Below are positions 21,114 to 31,748 of a stretch of 64,000 bases of DNA, piece after piece (within the stretch, counting starts at the first letter, position 1; each line of letters begins with the position of its first letter). The notes beneath the pieces are model-generated. The model made no database searches. It worked only from the letters and a program-made list of their open reading frames with translations, and was not told the origin of the DNA. Made by a program: the position numbers and the translations under genes. The DNA is from Haematobia irritans. Taxonomy: Eukaryota > Arthropoda > Insecta > Diptera > Muscidae. The stretch covers positions 37,154,671 to 37,218,670 of the forward strand of contig NC_134399.1 of the NCBI RefSeq assembly GCF_050003625.1, in the 5' to 3' direction.

Positions 21114-22662
21114 ATGCCTGGCTTAAAGTTAATGTGTCCAATTTGCACCGATGATCTTGAGGAAACAAACGAAATCTATGCGACCAGTTGTGGCCACATA
21201 TATCACCATTCCTGTATGCGACAATGGCAAAGCCGGTAAGTAACTATGATGTGGATGTTATAACTTTCTGTACTTTTGGTATTTTGAATTCAGATCGACA
21301 AGTTGTCCACAGTGCCGCCACCATAATCCAACATCCTACAAATTGTATCTTATTATAAACGATGCCCCCGATGAAAGTGTGATCAACCCAGATCAGGCTG
21401 CAGTTCAGCAAGATTTAAATACACGATTGGAGTCGAGCGTTGATAAAATAAATGAACTTACTGCACAAAACCAAGAGGCAGAACTAAATTTCTTTCATCT
21501 TCAAGAACAATACACCATTGAACAAGAGCTACGTAGGCGATTGGAGCAAAGAGCTGCCGAGTTCACTAATAATGAGGATAATTTCTTAAAATTACATGCT
21601 CAGTACACGGAACTGGAGCACCGAGTTAAACTTTTGGAAGAGGAGAATGAGCGTTTGACCTTAGAGAATGAGTTCAAAGCGGAGGAAATCACTTTGAACA
21701 GGAATGAGATTGCCGAGCTAAGTGCGAAAAACCTCAGAGTAAATAATGATCACTTGCTTCAATTACATGAAAATGTTTCCGAATATGAGGATAGGCTGAA
21801 AATGCTGCAACAGGAAAATAGAAATCTTATCCGAGAAAATGAATCCAAATCAAAAGAAATTCAGCTAAAATCAAGAGAAATTTTAGCATTGAAAAATCTT
21901 AGCAAAGAAAATTGCAAATCGGATGATGTTAAGCTAAAAGCTAAATTGAAGATATTGGAAGATAAGTTGGAGCAAGTAACACAGAAATTAGATAAGGAGA
22001 TATCAAATTCTATGCAGCTTTCCATAGATAGAATAAAACTGCAGAGTCAAATACAACGAATGCATCTGCAGAAAAATTGCGGAGAAGACAGGCCTAGGGT
22101 CAATACGGGAGAAGAAAACAAACGGATGAATATAACAAATTCTGAAAGTAAACCACAAAATATAAAGTCGAACAAAGTGGCCTCAAAGAGTGTGGTCTTT
22201 CAAAAGTTCCCATACAATGAAATTAAATATCCCCTGGAGGATGTAATCATACTTATTGCTTCCAAAATTGAAGTGAATATATCCAAAGAAGACATAGTGA
22301 AGGCAAACATTCTAGATCGCATTCCAAACAACAAACCTCCAAAGGATGTTTGTGTATATGTTGAGTTCAGAACTGATGATTTAAAAAACCTTATTCTATC
22401 TAAGGCACGATTGCTGAAGACCACCGATGTCTCTTTCAAATCTATAAATATAAAAGAGTACATTGACAGGAAAATACACAGTGTCTTTGGGTATGCCAAC
22501 AGGAAACTGCGAGAAGTAGGATTTTCATATATAACTTGCAAACACAATTGTGTGGTAGCCAAGAAAAATATAAATGATATGGGAGAATTTCAAATTAATA
22601 ACAAAAGAGAAGTCGATGAACTAGTGCTAAAGTATTCAGGGAATCCAACATCATTGCCTTAG
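21114..22662 (+). CDS. RING-H2 finger, coiled-coil E3 ubiquitin ligase-like protein (TRAIP/nopo-like)
   Basis: Two exons: 21114-21235 and 21294-22662. The 58-nt intron has donor GTAAGT at 21236 and acceptor TTCAG at 21293, and it splits an Arg codon (CG|A). About 496 residues. The RING spans residues 8-47: CPIC, CGHIYHHSC and CPQC, the order of a RING-H2 zinc site that recruits an E2 enzyme. The layout (N-terminal RING then a long coiled coil) is that of TRAIP/no poles ligases. The coiled coil runs over roughly residues 80-330. The last 165 residues (from VVFQKFPYNEIKYPL) form a domain shared with the units at 7593 and 17260 and resembling FP25K/ORF1-type C-domains. The start is chosen because the ATG immediately precedes the RING and no earlier in-frame ATG is needed. 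AATAAA lies at about 22799. A true TRAIP orthologue would have a different C-terminus, so this is probably a fly-specific TRAIP-like paralogue. Confidence 0.8.
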
Positions 22663-24190
22663 GAGCCAAACGAGTTAATTGATGAAGATTTTTATAAAAT
22701 TTCATCTAATCCCATGATATAAGACTTCATACTGTTAATGTTTTGTGAATGTGGTTATTGCATATGCATATAAGCTACTTATAGAATTTTACTTTTTGAA
22801 TAAATTTAATAAAATATTTCTTTTTTTTTGGAATTTTCAATACGTGCGGGAATGCGGTATTGTTTTCTCACATTTCTAGTATTTTGCTCAAAGAAAACTC
22901 TTTTTGGTATGATATGGATACTAGGTCATTTAAGAAATTGACAAGTCTGTACGGCCGAAAATTCAAACAGGCCAGGCCAGGATTCTTCTGCAAGCTCTAC
23001 CATGAATTGTTCTACTAAATACTACAGTCCACAACCGAATTACTTGGATTGTGGTAACAGTTGCAGATGGCAAGGTATCTTAAAAATTCTTGACATATCC
23101 TTCTAAATTGTAAGTTAGCACAAATGTGAGGGTGCGGGCTTAATATTAATAATTATGGACCGATATGGACAATTCTTGGCATCGTATAAAATCAAAGTCC
23201 TTCATAAATATATTAACCGGAATTAACAATTTCAAATTCAAACTCGACTTTAAGAAGAAATTATGCCATGTTTGTTTTTTACTAACGACAAGTTGACTTC
23301 AGTTCAACGGATTTTCATTTATGTAAAGATAACCATATTAAAGTTAAAAGAAAAAAAACGACTTCAATGAGAGTTTTATCGATTTTTACATACATATATC
23401 GGCCCATGGCCTCAAATTACAAAATCGAGCAATTAAAATAATTAAGTCTTTGTATATTAATGTCTTTCGACTGAAACTTTATGAATATTTCAATGCCTGA
23501 TGTTGAATTTATTTCACTTGACTGGACTATTTATTATCTGTTCTTTTGTTTTTTTGTCACTAACACGGGGTTATTTACTAGTAATTCATACATTTTTTTT
23601 CCTACTACTTGAATTATTTTCATGTATTAGATTTGGAAACCGGTTATGATGTGTATTTATTTAGTTGTAATCTTAATTTTTAAGTCTTTTTACTCTGAAG
23701 CCTATGGTAATGAATTGTTACTGTGTAATACACTATGTGGGCCACTAGGCCTTTGTATTATATTGAATAAATAAATAAATAAATATGAGAAATTCATCTT
23801 CTATGGTACCCAAATCTGGCATTTGTAAAGCAAATGCATAAAATCCTTTGGCTTAGGACATTATTTTGTTAGGGCACACTATCTATCCACCATTTACATT
23901 TGATCCAAGTAACGCCGTCTATATGTCAGGTGGTAGTCGACACATACACGTCTTAATTATATATTTAAAATTACATAGATGGCTCATCGGTGTCAAGGGC
24001 TTTGAGAACTAACATATAGATGACCCATCGGTGTCAAACGCAGTTTGGCAAAAAAAAATGAACGCATCAAATAGGGGGAATTGTAAATTATTTGATCAAA
24101 GTTCGATTTTATCCACATCGCTTCCAGAGGCTCTTAAATGTCGCAATTCAAAAGGGAATGAAATGATATTTTTTTTCAGATATTTCTCCA
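22663..24190. other. 3' flank of the RING gene and mixed repeats
   Basis: The polyadenylation signal of the RING gene is near 22799. At about 22950-23100 there is a fragment of the GGCCAGGCCGAA interspersed repeat (other copies at 61340-61470 and 61545-61710), and at 23780 a short ATAA microsatellite. No gene is recognised. Confidence 0.5.
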
Positions 24191-25181
24191 CACCCAAAAA
24201 AAAGTGAACCCACCATGAAAGAAAATGTAGGCTTATTTTAGAAAAATTTAACTAAAATAGTTTTTTTAATTGCAACATGTTACAAATAAATCAATCGTGC
24301 CTGTTCCGGTACACACATATATCACACTTAAGAGGTGTTCTGGACTACACCTTAAACCGTCACAGACCTGAAAAATGTACACGAACATATTTTTTGTGTG
24401 GGCCAAGTGTACAGCTATCGTATGCAAAGTTCAAAGATTATTAAAACAAATAAAAAACAAATTTTGAAATTTAAATGTGTTTTTTTTATATATTTTGCAC
24501 ATTTTATTGAGCAAAATCAGTTCAATATGCCATGAACTAAGATTTTATAAAACTATATAAAATTTGAACAAAAAATTCTTCTGATTCTGTTTTTTCTTGT
24601 TTTCCACATTCTGCTGTAATTTTCCTGCAAAATAGATTTATTTTATGGTTTCTGTCTGTAAATAAAATATATTGCTGAAAAATTAGCTGTTTACATTTTT
24701 TGATCAGAAATTCCAAAAAGTTTTCTCACGTGTGAGACAGAACAACTAACTTTTTGTGGGGTGTGAAGAATATGTGTTGTGTGGTGTACAGTGCGGTGAG
24801 ACTCAGAACAGGCATGAATGCTTTTTTATTTTTTAAATTGAAGAAAATTTATTAAAAATAATATTTATTTCTATTGTTTAAGAAAATTTCATATGTTGAA
24901 GGAAAGAATTGGATTTAAAAATAGTTAAAATGTCTTTAGCGCTGTACGAAGTTCAAAACAGGTACAATTTTAGTAAACTTTACTCATTTGAGAGACTATG
25001 TGAGCTCAATTTAAGCAAACTTCCCCCATTTTAGGAAAATATGAACTATTTGATTTTTTAGTAAAACTGTGCACTATACATTTGTATACAACTTTTTTTA
25101 TTTTTAGTTCACGCCAAACATTATTCAAATAAGGAACATTTGCTCACATTGGACAAAATTTAACTAAAATGATAAAATCGA

Positions 25182-25482
25182 GGGAGCCACCGTAGTGCAA
25201 TGGTTAGCATGTCCGCCTTGCATACACAAGGTCGTGGGTTCGATTCCTGCTTGACCGAACACCAAAAAGTTTTTCAGCGGTGGATTATCCCACCTCAGTA
25301 ATGCTGGTGACATTTCAGGGTTTCAAAGCTTCTATAAGTGGTTTCACTGCAATGTGGAACGCCGTTCGGACTTTGCTATAAAAAGGAAGTCCCTTGTCAT
25401 TGAGCTTAACATGGAATTGGGTAGTACTCAGTGATAAGAGAGAAGTTCACCAATGTGGTATCACAATGGACTGAATAGTCTA
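25182..25482 (+). mobile_element. tRNA-derived SINE, plus orientation
   Basis: Begins GGGAGCCACCGTAGTGCAAT with an A-box-like stretch and the B box GGGTTCGATTCC at about 25236. The body continues to CACAATGGACTGAATAGTC. The tail is rearranged: instead of continuing to CTAACC repeats it runs into a hairpin (25482-25549). Confidence 0.85.
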
Positions 25483-25549
25483 GATTAGATCATTTTAGTT
25501 AGTTTAGGTTAGGTGGCTTTAACCTAACCTAACTAAAATGATCTAATCT
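25482..25549. repeat. Snap-back inverted repeat at the SINE 3' end
   Basis: Arms 25482-25502 and 25529-25549 are exact 21-bp reverse complements, with TTAGGTTAGG / CCTAACCTAA sequence continuing the pairing inward. It could form by strand switching during SINE insertion. Confidence 0.85.
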
Positions 25550-25597
25550 TCATGAACTAAAATAAAGTTGGTATTAGAGCCCCCTTTTTTGAGTGCA

Positions 25598-26293
25598 AAC
25601 AACTGCCTCGATCAAGGACAAAAACACTGGCTGCCAGACACTGGTACATCAGCATCACTAGGAAAATGATAATAGCTGTGGTGGATTTTGTGGAGATAGT
25701 GATCTGTGGCATTTGAATTTTTTAAACATATTGAAAATAAATGTATAAATCTAGAAGAAATATTTTTAGGAAATTTTATATACATTATACGCTGAATTGT
25801 TTCAAAATAGACTTGGCGTAGCACAACTTCTCCATAAAAGTGTTGGAAGGGTCATAATAAAAATACAAAACCAAAGAAAAAAAAAAAGAAATATCGCTAA
25901 CAATTACATGTTTATTAAAAAAAAATAATAATAATAATTACATACAACAAAATAAATATAAAAAATACTTTCGTTTCATTCTTTAGCACTTTTGTGGAAT
26001 GTTTGTTATTTTTCTTTTTGTCTTTTATCTTTATGGAAAATATTCTAATAAATATTTAGAAGAGAGGATATTTTTTAGGAACTTAAACTATATAGCAAGT
26101 GAAAGTGCATGACTCGTGATATAATTATAGATATGAATTAACTTAGATATAGATAATAAATACAAGTTTCGTCTGCTTGCCTATGGCTACATTTTGTGTG
26201 TTGGTGTGGAATGTGTAGAGGGGTTGGAATTTGTGTGATTGGGCTTTCTTATATGTCGAAGATAGACATTGACTTAATCGATTAATTAAAGCA
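25598..26293 (-). other. Presumed 3' UTR and downstream flank of moody
   Basis: Follows the longer moody stop (26294) on the minus strand. AATAAA on the minus strand is present at about 25910-25915 and again in the surrounding AT-rich DNA, so poly(A) sites are plausible there. No repeat family is recognised between about 25850 and 26293. Confidence 0.5.
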
Positions 26294-26979
26294 TTAGGTG
26301 GAGTCTTTTAGATTAGTTGTTTTGGTAAGGAGTTGTTTGCTGGAGTTCTTATTATCTGGAGTGGCGTTTATGTTTTGACCATAGGATGGGTTTTTCTTCT
26401 GGTGCAATACACTGGCGTTCACGTACACTGGCACGGGTCGTGCTGGTGCTATTGTGGTTGGAGCTGCTGTTGATAGGTGGGGAAGTTGTGGGACGGTTGG
26501 ATTTGTGGACAATGGCTCCATATGATTCTCCATCTTCTGTGCTGGCACTGTATGCGTCGACTCCTCGTCCTCCTCCTCCTCTTCCAAAATGATATCTCCG
26601 CCCACCAGGGCTATGCGATTCATCTCTTTGACTGGTCGATGTTTTAGGGTGTTGTTGTTGTTGGTGGTCGGGTTGGGACTGGTGCTTAGCTTCTCTGGGC
26701 TCTGGTTTGGTGAAGATTGATCGCTCTTCGTTACCTCTGGTGTTTGTGGTATTTCGTCCACGCTTTGGATTGGGACCGATGCCTCCGTCAGCACTGACAC
26801 TGACTCCTTCATACTTGCTGTACTGTCGCTCGTAGGCGTACTTGTTTTGGCTGCTGTCAATTCCATAACTGACACTTGGGCGGAACTGCTGCAACTGGTA
26901 TTTGGCTGGTCCACTGTTGACATTTGCGACACAATAGTGCGACTGTGGTTGTGGCTCAATCCTGTATCTTTCCATTTCT
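26294..26979 (-). CDS. moody: moody last coding exon, frame A (first of two C-terminal tails)
   Basis: When the upstream exon (ending GCTGCAG at 27044) is joined to the first AG acceptor (26981-26980), the split codon becomes GAG. The frame then runs EKWKDTGLSHNHSRT to the stop at 26294, giving a 228-residue tail and a protein of about 619 residues. The tail is Ser/Thr/Pro-rich with a short acidic run (EEEEEDEE), predicted disordered and cytoplasmic. In Drosophila, moody makes two isoforms with different long tails. This frame overlaps the second tail (26352-26977) over nearly its whole length. Which one corresponds to fly isoform alpha or beta I cannot say. Confidence 0.85.
26352..26977 (-). 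CDS. moody: moody last coding exon, frame B (alternative C-terminal tail)
   Basis: Use of the second AG, two bases further on (26979-26978), makes the split codon GAA. The frame reads EMERYRIEPQPQSHYC to the stop at 26352, giving a 208-residue tail and a protein of about 599 residues. It is rich in Gln, Arg, Ser and Gly (RYHFGRGGGGRG) and unlike the frame A tail. The same 626 bases are therefore open in two frames. The ATG inside it is not needed as a start. The dual use matches the known two-tail organisation of Drosophila moody. Confidence 0.82.
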
Positions 26980-27045
26980 CTAAAACGAATGAGAGTGACT
27001 TAGATGTTTGCTCCTTTCTGTGGGAGGGAATACAATCACATACCT
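26976..27045 (-). promoter_or_regulatory. 64-nt intron with tandem AG-AG acceptors 2 nt apart
   Basis: Donor GTATGT at 27043. A pyrimidine-containing stretch leads to TTTTAG then AG before AAATGG. The intron is 64 nt to the first AG and 66 nt to the second. If it is retained, the frame stops at once (GGT ATG TGA), so splicing is required for either tail. Confidence 0.75.
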
Positions 27046-27831
27046 GCAGCACTACTACCACCGCCATTGGCACCATTTCCATGCTTCCCAAACGGTATTA
27101 AACGTGAAGGCTCACACATAATCACCGTCCTATAGGCCTTTCGATATTGTTTATTCATAATCACATAAATGATAGGGTTCAGACAAGCCGACATGTACAG
27201 CATTATATAGCTGAGAATATGTAAATTGGGATGATCCACATTCTGATCAGCGACCTTTGCTATTGTTATGGGCAAATAGCAGATGACAAAACTAAGGAAT
27301 ATGGCCAAAACCATTTTGGTGATACGCCACTCATTTCGTTTTGCTCGCACCTCACGTTGATCCTTAATGCGTGTGGTAGATTGCTTTTGTATAGACTCCT
27401 GTTTGACGTCTGTGGAAAAACTGCTACTCGATGACACTCTACTGTGGATATTCGCGGTTTCCACATTGCTGGTAGCCGAAGGTGGAGGTCTCAGATTATT
27501 CGGTATAGAGTTTTGCTTATTTGCATGGCGTTTCAGACGTTGCTCCGATTTGTGCACCACCCAAAAGATCTTTGTATAACAGGCTATAATTATGATGCAA
27601 GGTATCACAAAGGCTGTTATGAATAGTGTGGTTTTACTGCTATGGCCATGATCATCTTCTCGTATGGAACATGTGCCCAATTTTTCATCATAGGCAAATG
27701 TACCCCATGCACCAACCAGAGTAGGCAATTGCATACCGTACGAAAAGACCCAACAGAATACAATCATTGCTGCAATCCAATGACGTTTATATATTTTCCC
27801 ATAGGAGTTATGATGGGCTATCATAACATAT
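27044..27831 (-). CDS. moody: moody exon 4: TM4 to TM7 of the GPCR
   Basis: Moody is a rhodopsin-family orphan G-protein-coupled receptor. In Drosophila it acts in subperineurial glia to form the blood-brain barrier and affects drug sensitivity. This exon encodes residues 129-392 of the joined protein, starting with the Tyr of NRY (a DRY variant). It continues through TM4 (HWIAAMIVFCWVFSYGMQLP), extracellular loop 2 with Cys in GTCSI, TM5 (TTLFITAFVIPCIIIIACY), a long Ser-rich third loop, TM6 (MVLAIFLSFVICYLPITIAK), and TM7 with NPIIY at 347-351. The acceptor is TTTCAG (27834-27832), the donor GTATGT at 27043. The close match to fly Moody over IYKRHWIA, GHSSKTTLFITAFVIPC and KIFWVVHKSEQRLKRHA makes the assignment firm. 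Confidence 0.94.
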
Positions 27832-28068
27832 CTGAAATGATGGAGAATAATTATGTTGTTAGATTACCCATACACTTGCAATTGTTATAAATATGTAGTA
27901 GTGCAGATTAGGAGAAGAAAAACTAAGGTCAGTATCATTAAAGTTTTTAAATCAATGCCCACCGAGAAAGTTCTAGTTTTAATTAAGTTTTCACAATAGC
28001 GCTCCGAACGTCTATCGACAAAAAATTTAGGTTATGTTTAAAAGGGGATCTAGGTTTCCCTGTCTCAT
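27832..28068 (-). other. moody intron 3, exon-proximal unique part
   Basis: Non-repetitive AT-rich intron sequence before the first transposon (SINE at 28081). No gene. Confidence 0.5.
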
Positions 28069-28080
28069 GTCGGCGAGCAT

Positions 28081-28426
28081 GTTAGGTTAGGTTAGGTGGC
28101 AGCCCGATGTATCAGGATCACTTAGACTATTCAGTCCATTGTGATACCACATTGGTGAACTTCTCTCTTATCACTGAGTGCTGCCCGATTCCATGTTAAG
28201 CTCAATGACAAGAGACCTCCTTTTTATAGCCGAGTCCGAACGGCGTTCCACATTGCAGTGAAACCACTTAGAGAAGCTTTGAAACCCTCAGAAATGTCAC
28301 CAGCATTACTGAGGTGGGATAATCCACCGCTGAACAACTTTTTGGTGTTCGGTCGAAGCAGGAATCGAACCCACGACCTTGTGTATGCAAGGCGGGCATG
28401 CTAACCATTGCATCACGGTGGCTCCC
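28081..28426 (-). mobile_element. tRNA-derived SINE, full-length with perfect target duplication
   Basis: A 12-bp duplication GTCGGCGAGCAT flanks it at 28069-28080 and 28427-28438. At 346 bp it is the clearest copy: tRNA-like head on the right (minus strand, ends GTGGCTCCC), B box at about 28360-28372, conserved body, and a TTAGG-repeat tail at the left. It sits in the largest moody intron. Confidence 0.93.
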
Positions 28427-28642
28427 GTCGGCGAGCATCCAACTAAATAAGCCAACATTCGCGTCGTTTCTTATTTCCATCATATTGCTCCCTTATTGTA
28501 GGTTAGGTTAGGTTAGGTTAAAGTGGCAGCCCGATTAAATTTCAGGCTCACTTAGACTATTCAGTCCATTGTGATACCACATTTAACTAAAAGTACCTAT
28601 TACATATGGGCACTTCTAGTCTTAACCACTGAACCTTCTCTA

Positions 28643-29080
28643 TTATTTACTTTTGTGGAACCAACCAGATTGCTCCAAAAACATTAACAAACTGCTTAAG
28701 TTAACGTTTTCCAGGTCAGCCAGTAATCTAAAGCTATATGCTCTTAAAATTCGCTTACGCCTTACACAAAAAGCAGGACACTCACACAAGAGGTGTTTAA
28801 TTGATTCCTTTTCCTCCACGTCATGACAGCTTATACAATAGTCATTATACTTCGCACCTATAGTTTTTGCAAATTCGCCTATCAGGCAGCGACCCGTTAT
28901 AGCAGATATTAGGAGTGCTATCTGACGCCTTGAGAACACTAGCATATCTAGTGTGCGGTTTAAGTTTAAATGGGACCATATTTGCTTGGTGTCGTTACAA
29001 CCCTTGCAATTTTCCCATCGAATATTGGCCATCATAACAGCCTTCTCACGCAGTAAGAGCTTGCAGGTGGCCAGAGGCAT
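28643..29080 (-). pseudogene. LINE ORF2 C-terminus (Cys/His motif), separated by a deletion
   Basis: Corresponds to the last 145 residues of the intact frame at 11584-14442, including CISCHDVEEKESIKHLLCEC. Relative to that copy about 10 nt are missing near 29105, which throws the RNase H part out of frame with this tail. Confidence 0.85.
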
Positions 29081-31748
29081 ACCAACAGATTCTAGTTCCC
29101 CTGGAATCTGTTCCTAGCCTTGCTAACACATCTGCTTCACAGTTCCCCGGTATGTTCCTATGACCAGGCACCCATATTAGGTGAATATTGTACTGCTCAG
29201 CCATCTCGTTGAGAGATTTGCGGCAGTCTATGGCCGTTTTTGAGTTAAGGAACACAGAGTCCAAGGATTTTATTGCAGGTTGACTGTCTGAGTATATATT
29301 AATGCCAATATTTGTTGGAACATTACTTCGCAGCCAATTCACCACCTCTCTTATTGCCAATATTTCAGCCTGAAAAACACTACAGTGATTAGGTAATCTT
29401 TTCGCTATTCGAATTTCCAGATCTTTAGAATATACTCCGAACCCCACTTGTCCATTCAATTTGGAGCCATCAGTATAGAAATCTATATATCTTTTATTCC
29501 CCGGGGTCTGTGTACACCACGCCTCACTGTTGGGAATTAGAGTTTCAAACTTTTTGTCGAAAAGTGGTTTTGCCAGGGTGTAATCCACTACGTTAGGCAC
29601 ATCTGGCATTACTTTGAGGACCGAACTATGACCGTACATGTTTTCCGACCACAGCGATAGCTCGCGCAACCGCACAGCCGTTGTTGCAGCTGACTGTTTG
29701 GCCAAAATGTCTAAAGGCAATAGATGTAGCATGACATTAAGGGAGTCTGTTCCTGTCTTACTAAATGCGCCTGAGATACATAAGCTCGCCATACGCTGAA
29801 CTTTATCTAAACAAGTCGGTTTCAGAAGTGCCGGCCACCAGACTACAACACCATATAGCATTATAGGTCTAACCACTGCCGTGTATAGCCAATGCACAAT
29901 TTTTGGTCTTAGTCCCCACTTTTTCCCTATTGCCGTTTTGCACGAGTACAAAGCTACCGTGGCTTTTCTCGCCCTCTCTTCAATATTAAGCCTAAAATTC
30001 AGCTTCCTGTCCAAAATAACGCCAAGGTATTTTGCACACTCACCAAAGGGAATTTCAGTACCCCCTAAGGAAATGGGCCTAACCGTGGGAGTTTTGCGAT
30101 CTTTGCAGTACATGACTATTTCTGTCCTTGCTGGATTTACACCAAGACCATTATCTTTCGCCCATTTCTCAGTCATCCGGAGAGCTCTCTGTATAATATC
30201 TCTGATTGTGGATGGGAATTTTCCCCTGACTGCTAGCGCCACATCATCTGCGTATGCCACCACTTTTATCCTTTCTTTTTCTAGAGAAACCAGAAGGTTG
30301 TTTATAGCAACATTCCAAAGAAGAGGTGATAGAACTCCTCCTTGGGGAGTGCCTCTGTTCACATACCTTTGTATGTTTGCTTGCCCTAGTGTGGCTGAAA
30401 TACGTCTCTTTATTAGAAGTTCGTCTAACAGCCTAAGTATACCTGGATCAACATTCAGAGTTGTCAGTCCATTTAATATCGAGCTCGGATGGACATTATT
30501 GAACGCCCCTTCGATGTCTAGAAACGCCACGTTTGTGTATTCTTTGACAGATAGTGAGCTTTCAATAAAGCTGACCAGTTCATGCAATGCGGTCTCAGTA
30601 GACCTGCCCTTCGAGTATGCATGCTGTCGTTTCGAGAGCAAACTTGAATCCACGCTAGTTCTAAGATACATGTCTATCATCCTCTCCAGGGTCTTAAGTA
30701 GGAATGAGGATAAGCTGATTGGTCGGAAATCCTTCGCACTCGAGTGAGAGGCTTTTCCTGCTTTAGGTATGAAGACGACTTTTGTTTCCCTCCACTTTTC
30801 TGGAATATATGCTAAGTTTACACATTGTTTATATATCACCGTCAACCAGGGGATAATTCTTTCAGCCACTGCCTGTAACTCCGCCGGAGTAATTCCATCA
30901 GGTCCGGGGGATTTGAATGGTCCAAAGCTATTTAAAGCCCATTTTATTCTAGATTCCGACACAATTTCCTCGATAGGAAGTGATCGCCGAGCCTCTGTTA
31001 CACCGCCGGAACATGGTTCAACCGTCTGATTTCCAGGGAAGTGTGTGTCCAAAAGTACCTCCAACGTCTCCTCACTGGACGTTGTCCAATTTCCCTCCGA
31101 TGTTTTAATGAAACCTGGAGCGGTGTTAGTGGATGCTAGTACCTTCCGTAGTCTGGAAGCCTCTGACGTATTCTCAATAATGCTACAGTAATCATCCCAA
31201 GAGTTTTGTTGAGACCTTCTCAGTTCTCGTTTATATTCTCTCAGATTCATCTTGTAAGTGTCCCAATCCTCCGGAGCTCTTGTGGACTTTGCTTTGTTAA
31301 AGAGCTTCCTGCAGGATTTCCTCATATTACTTAACTCCGTAGTCCACCATGGCGGCCGATTTTTTCCCCTTGGCTTTCCTCTAGGGCAAGCAGCTTTCAG
31401 TGAAATGTTGAAGGCCTTCGTAATCCGCTCCACTGCGTGTTCGATATCTTGCACAGTGCTCATATTTGTCTCCGGCATTTCCGGTATCATCAAATTGAAC
31501 GATTCCCTATACCTATTCCAATCAGCTTTCCTAACATTTGGCGGAAATATGGTCTTTGAAGTACGAACAGCCAATCTGAAACTGATGTAGCGATGATCTG
31601 AGAAGCTATGTTCCCTCAAAACTTGCCACTCAGATATCTTATCATTCAGTTCCGGAGAGGTCAACGTTACGTCCAAAACCTCTTGTCTGTTCCTGGTGAC
31701 GAAGGTTGGTGCATCTCCCTTATTGCAAACTACCAGGTTAGTACGCAA
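29046..31748 (-). pseudogene. LINE ORF2: end of endonuclease, RT and RNase H
   Basis: This 900-codon frame covers the last part of the endonuclease (VLDVTLTSPELNDKISEW, SDHRYISFRL), all RT motifs including FRPISLSSFLLK, GTPQGGVLSPLLWN and YADD, and RNase H (YTDGSK, SDSQPA, WVPGHR). It ends in a shifted peptide because of the downstream deletion. Its first 425 or so codons are repeated in the next unit by the tandem duplication. The protein is otherwise very close to the 11584-14442 copy, so the insertion was young when damaged. Confidence 0.88.

Larger units (their letters stand above)
24191..25595. mobile_element. MITE with CACCCAAAAAAAAGTGAACC ends, carrying nested insertions
   Basis: Left end CACCCAAAAAAAAGTGAACC and right end CCCTTTTTTGAGTG are flanked by CA on both sides (24189-24190, 25596-25597), a 2-bp target duplication. 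The uninterrupted relative is 44984-45499. Insertions inside it are a roughly 530-bp element near 24300-24830 (ends GCCTGTTCC / GAACAGGC) and a SINE at 25182. It is non-coding and lies downstream of moody. Confidence 0.7.

Noticed and set aside
26980..27043. A shorter, 26-nt intron using CCCACAG
   Set aside because: Far below the minimum intron size of flies, and the resulting frame stops after 12 codons.
27036..27824. moody reading through into the last intron (stop TGA just after the donor) as a third, short-tailed isoform
   Set aside because: It needs intron retention at a good donor. It is possible, but nothing in the sequence supports it over splicing.
28501..28520. Interstitial telomere array (TTAGG)
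   Set aside because: Only 2-4 units, always at the 3' end of a LINE or SINE. Kept only as a question about the tail motif.
29881..30747. Long open frame on the plus strand opposite LINE ORF2
   Set aside because: Antisense shadow of the RT coding region. The same shadow appears opposite 11584-14442 and in the duplicated unit.
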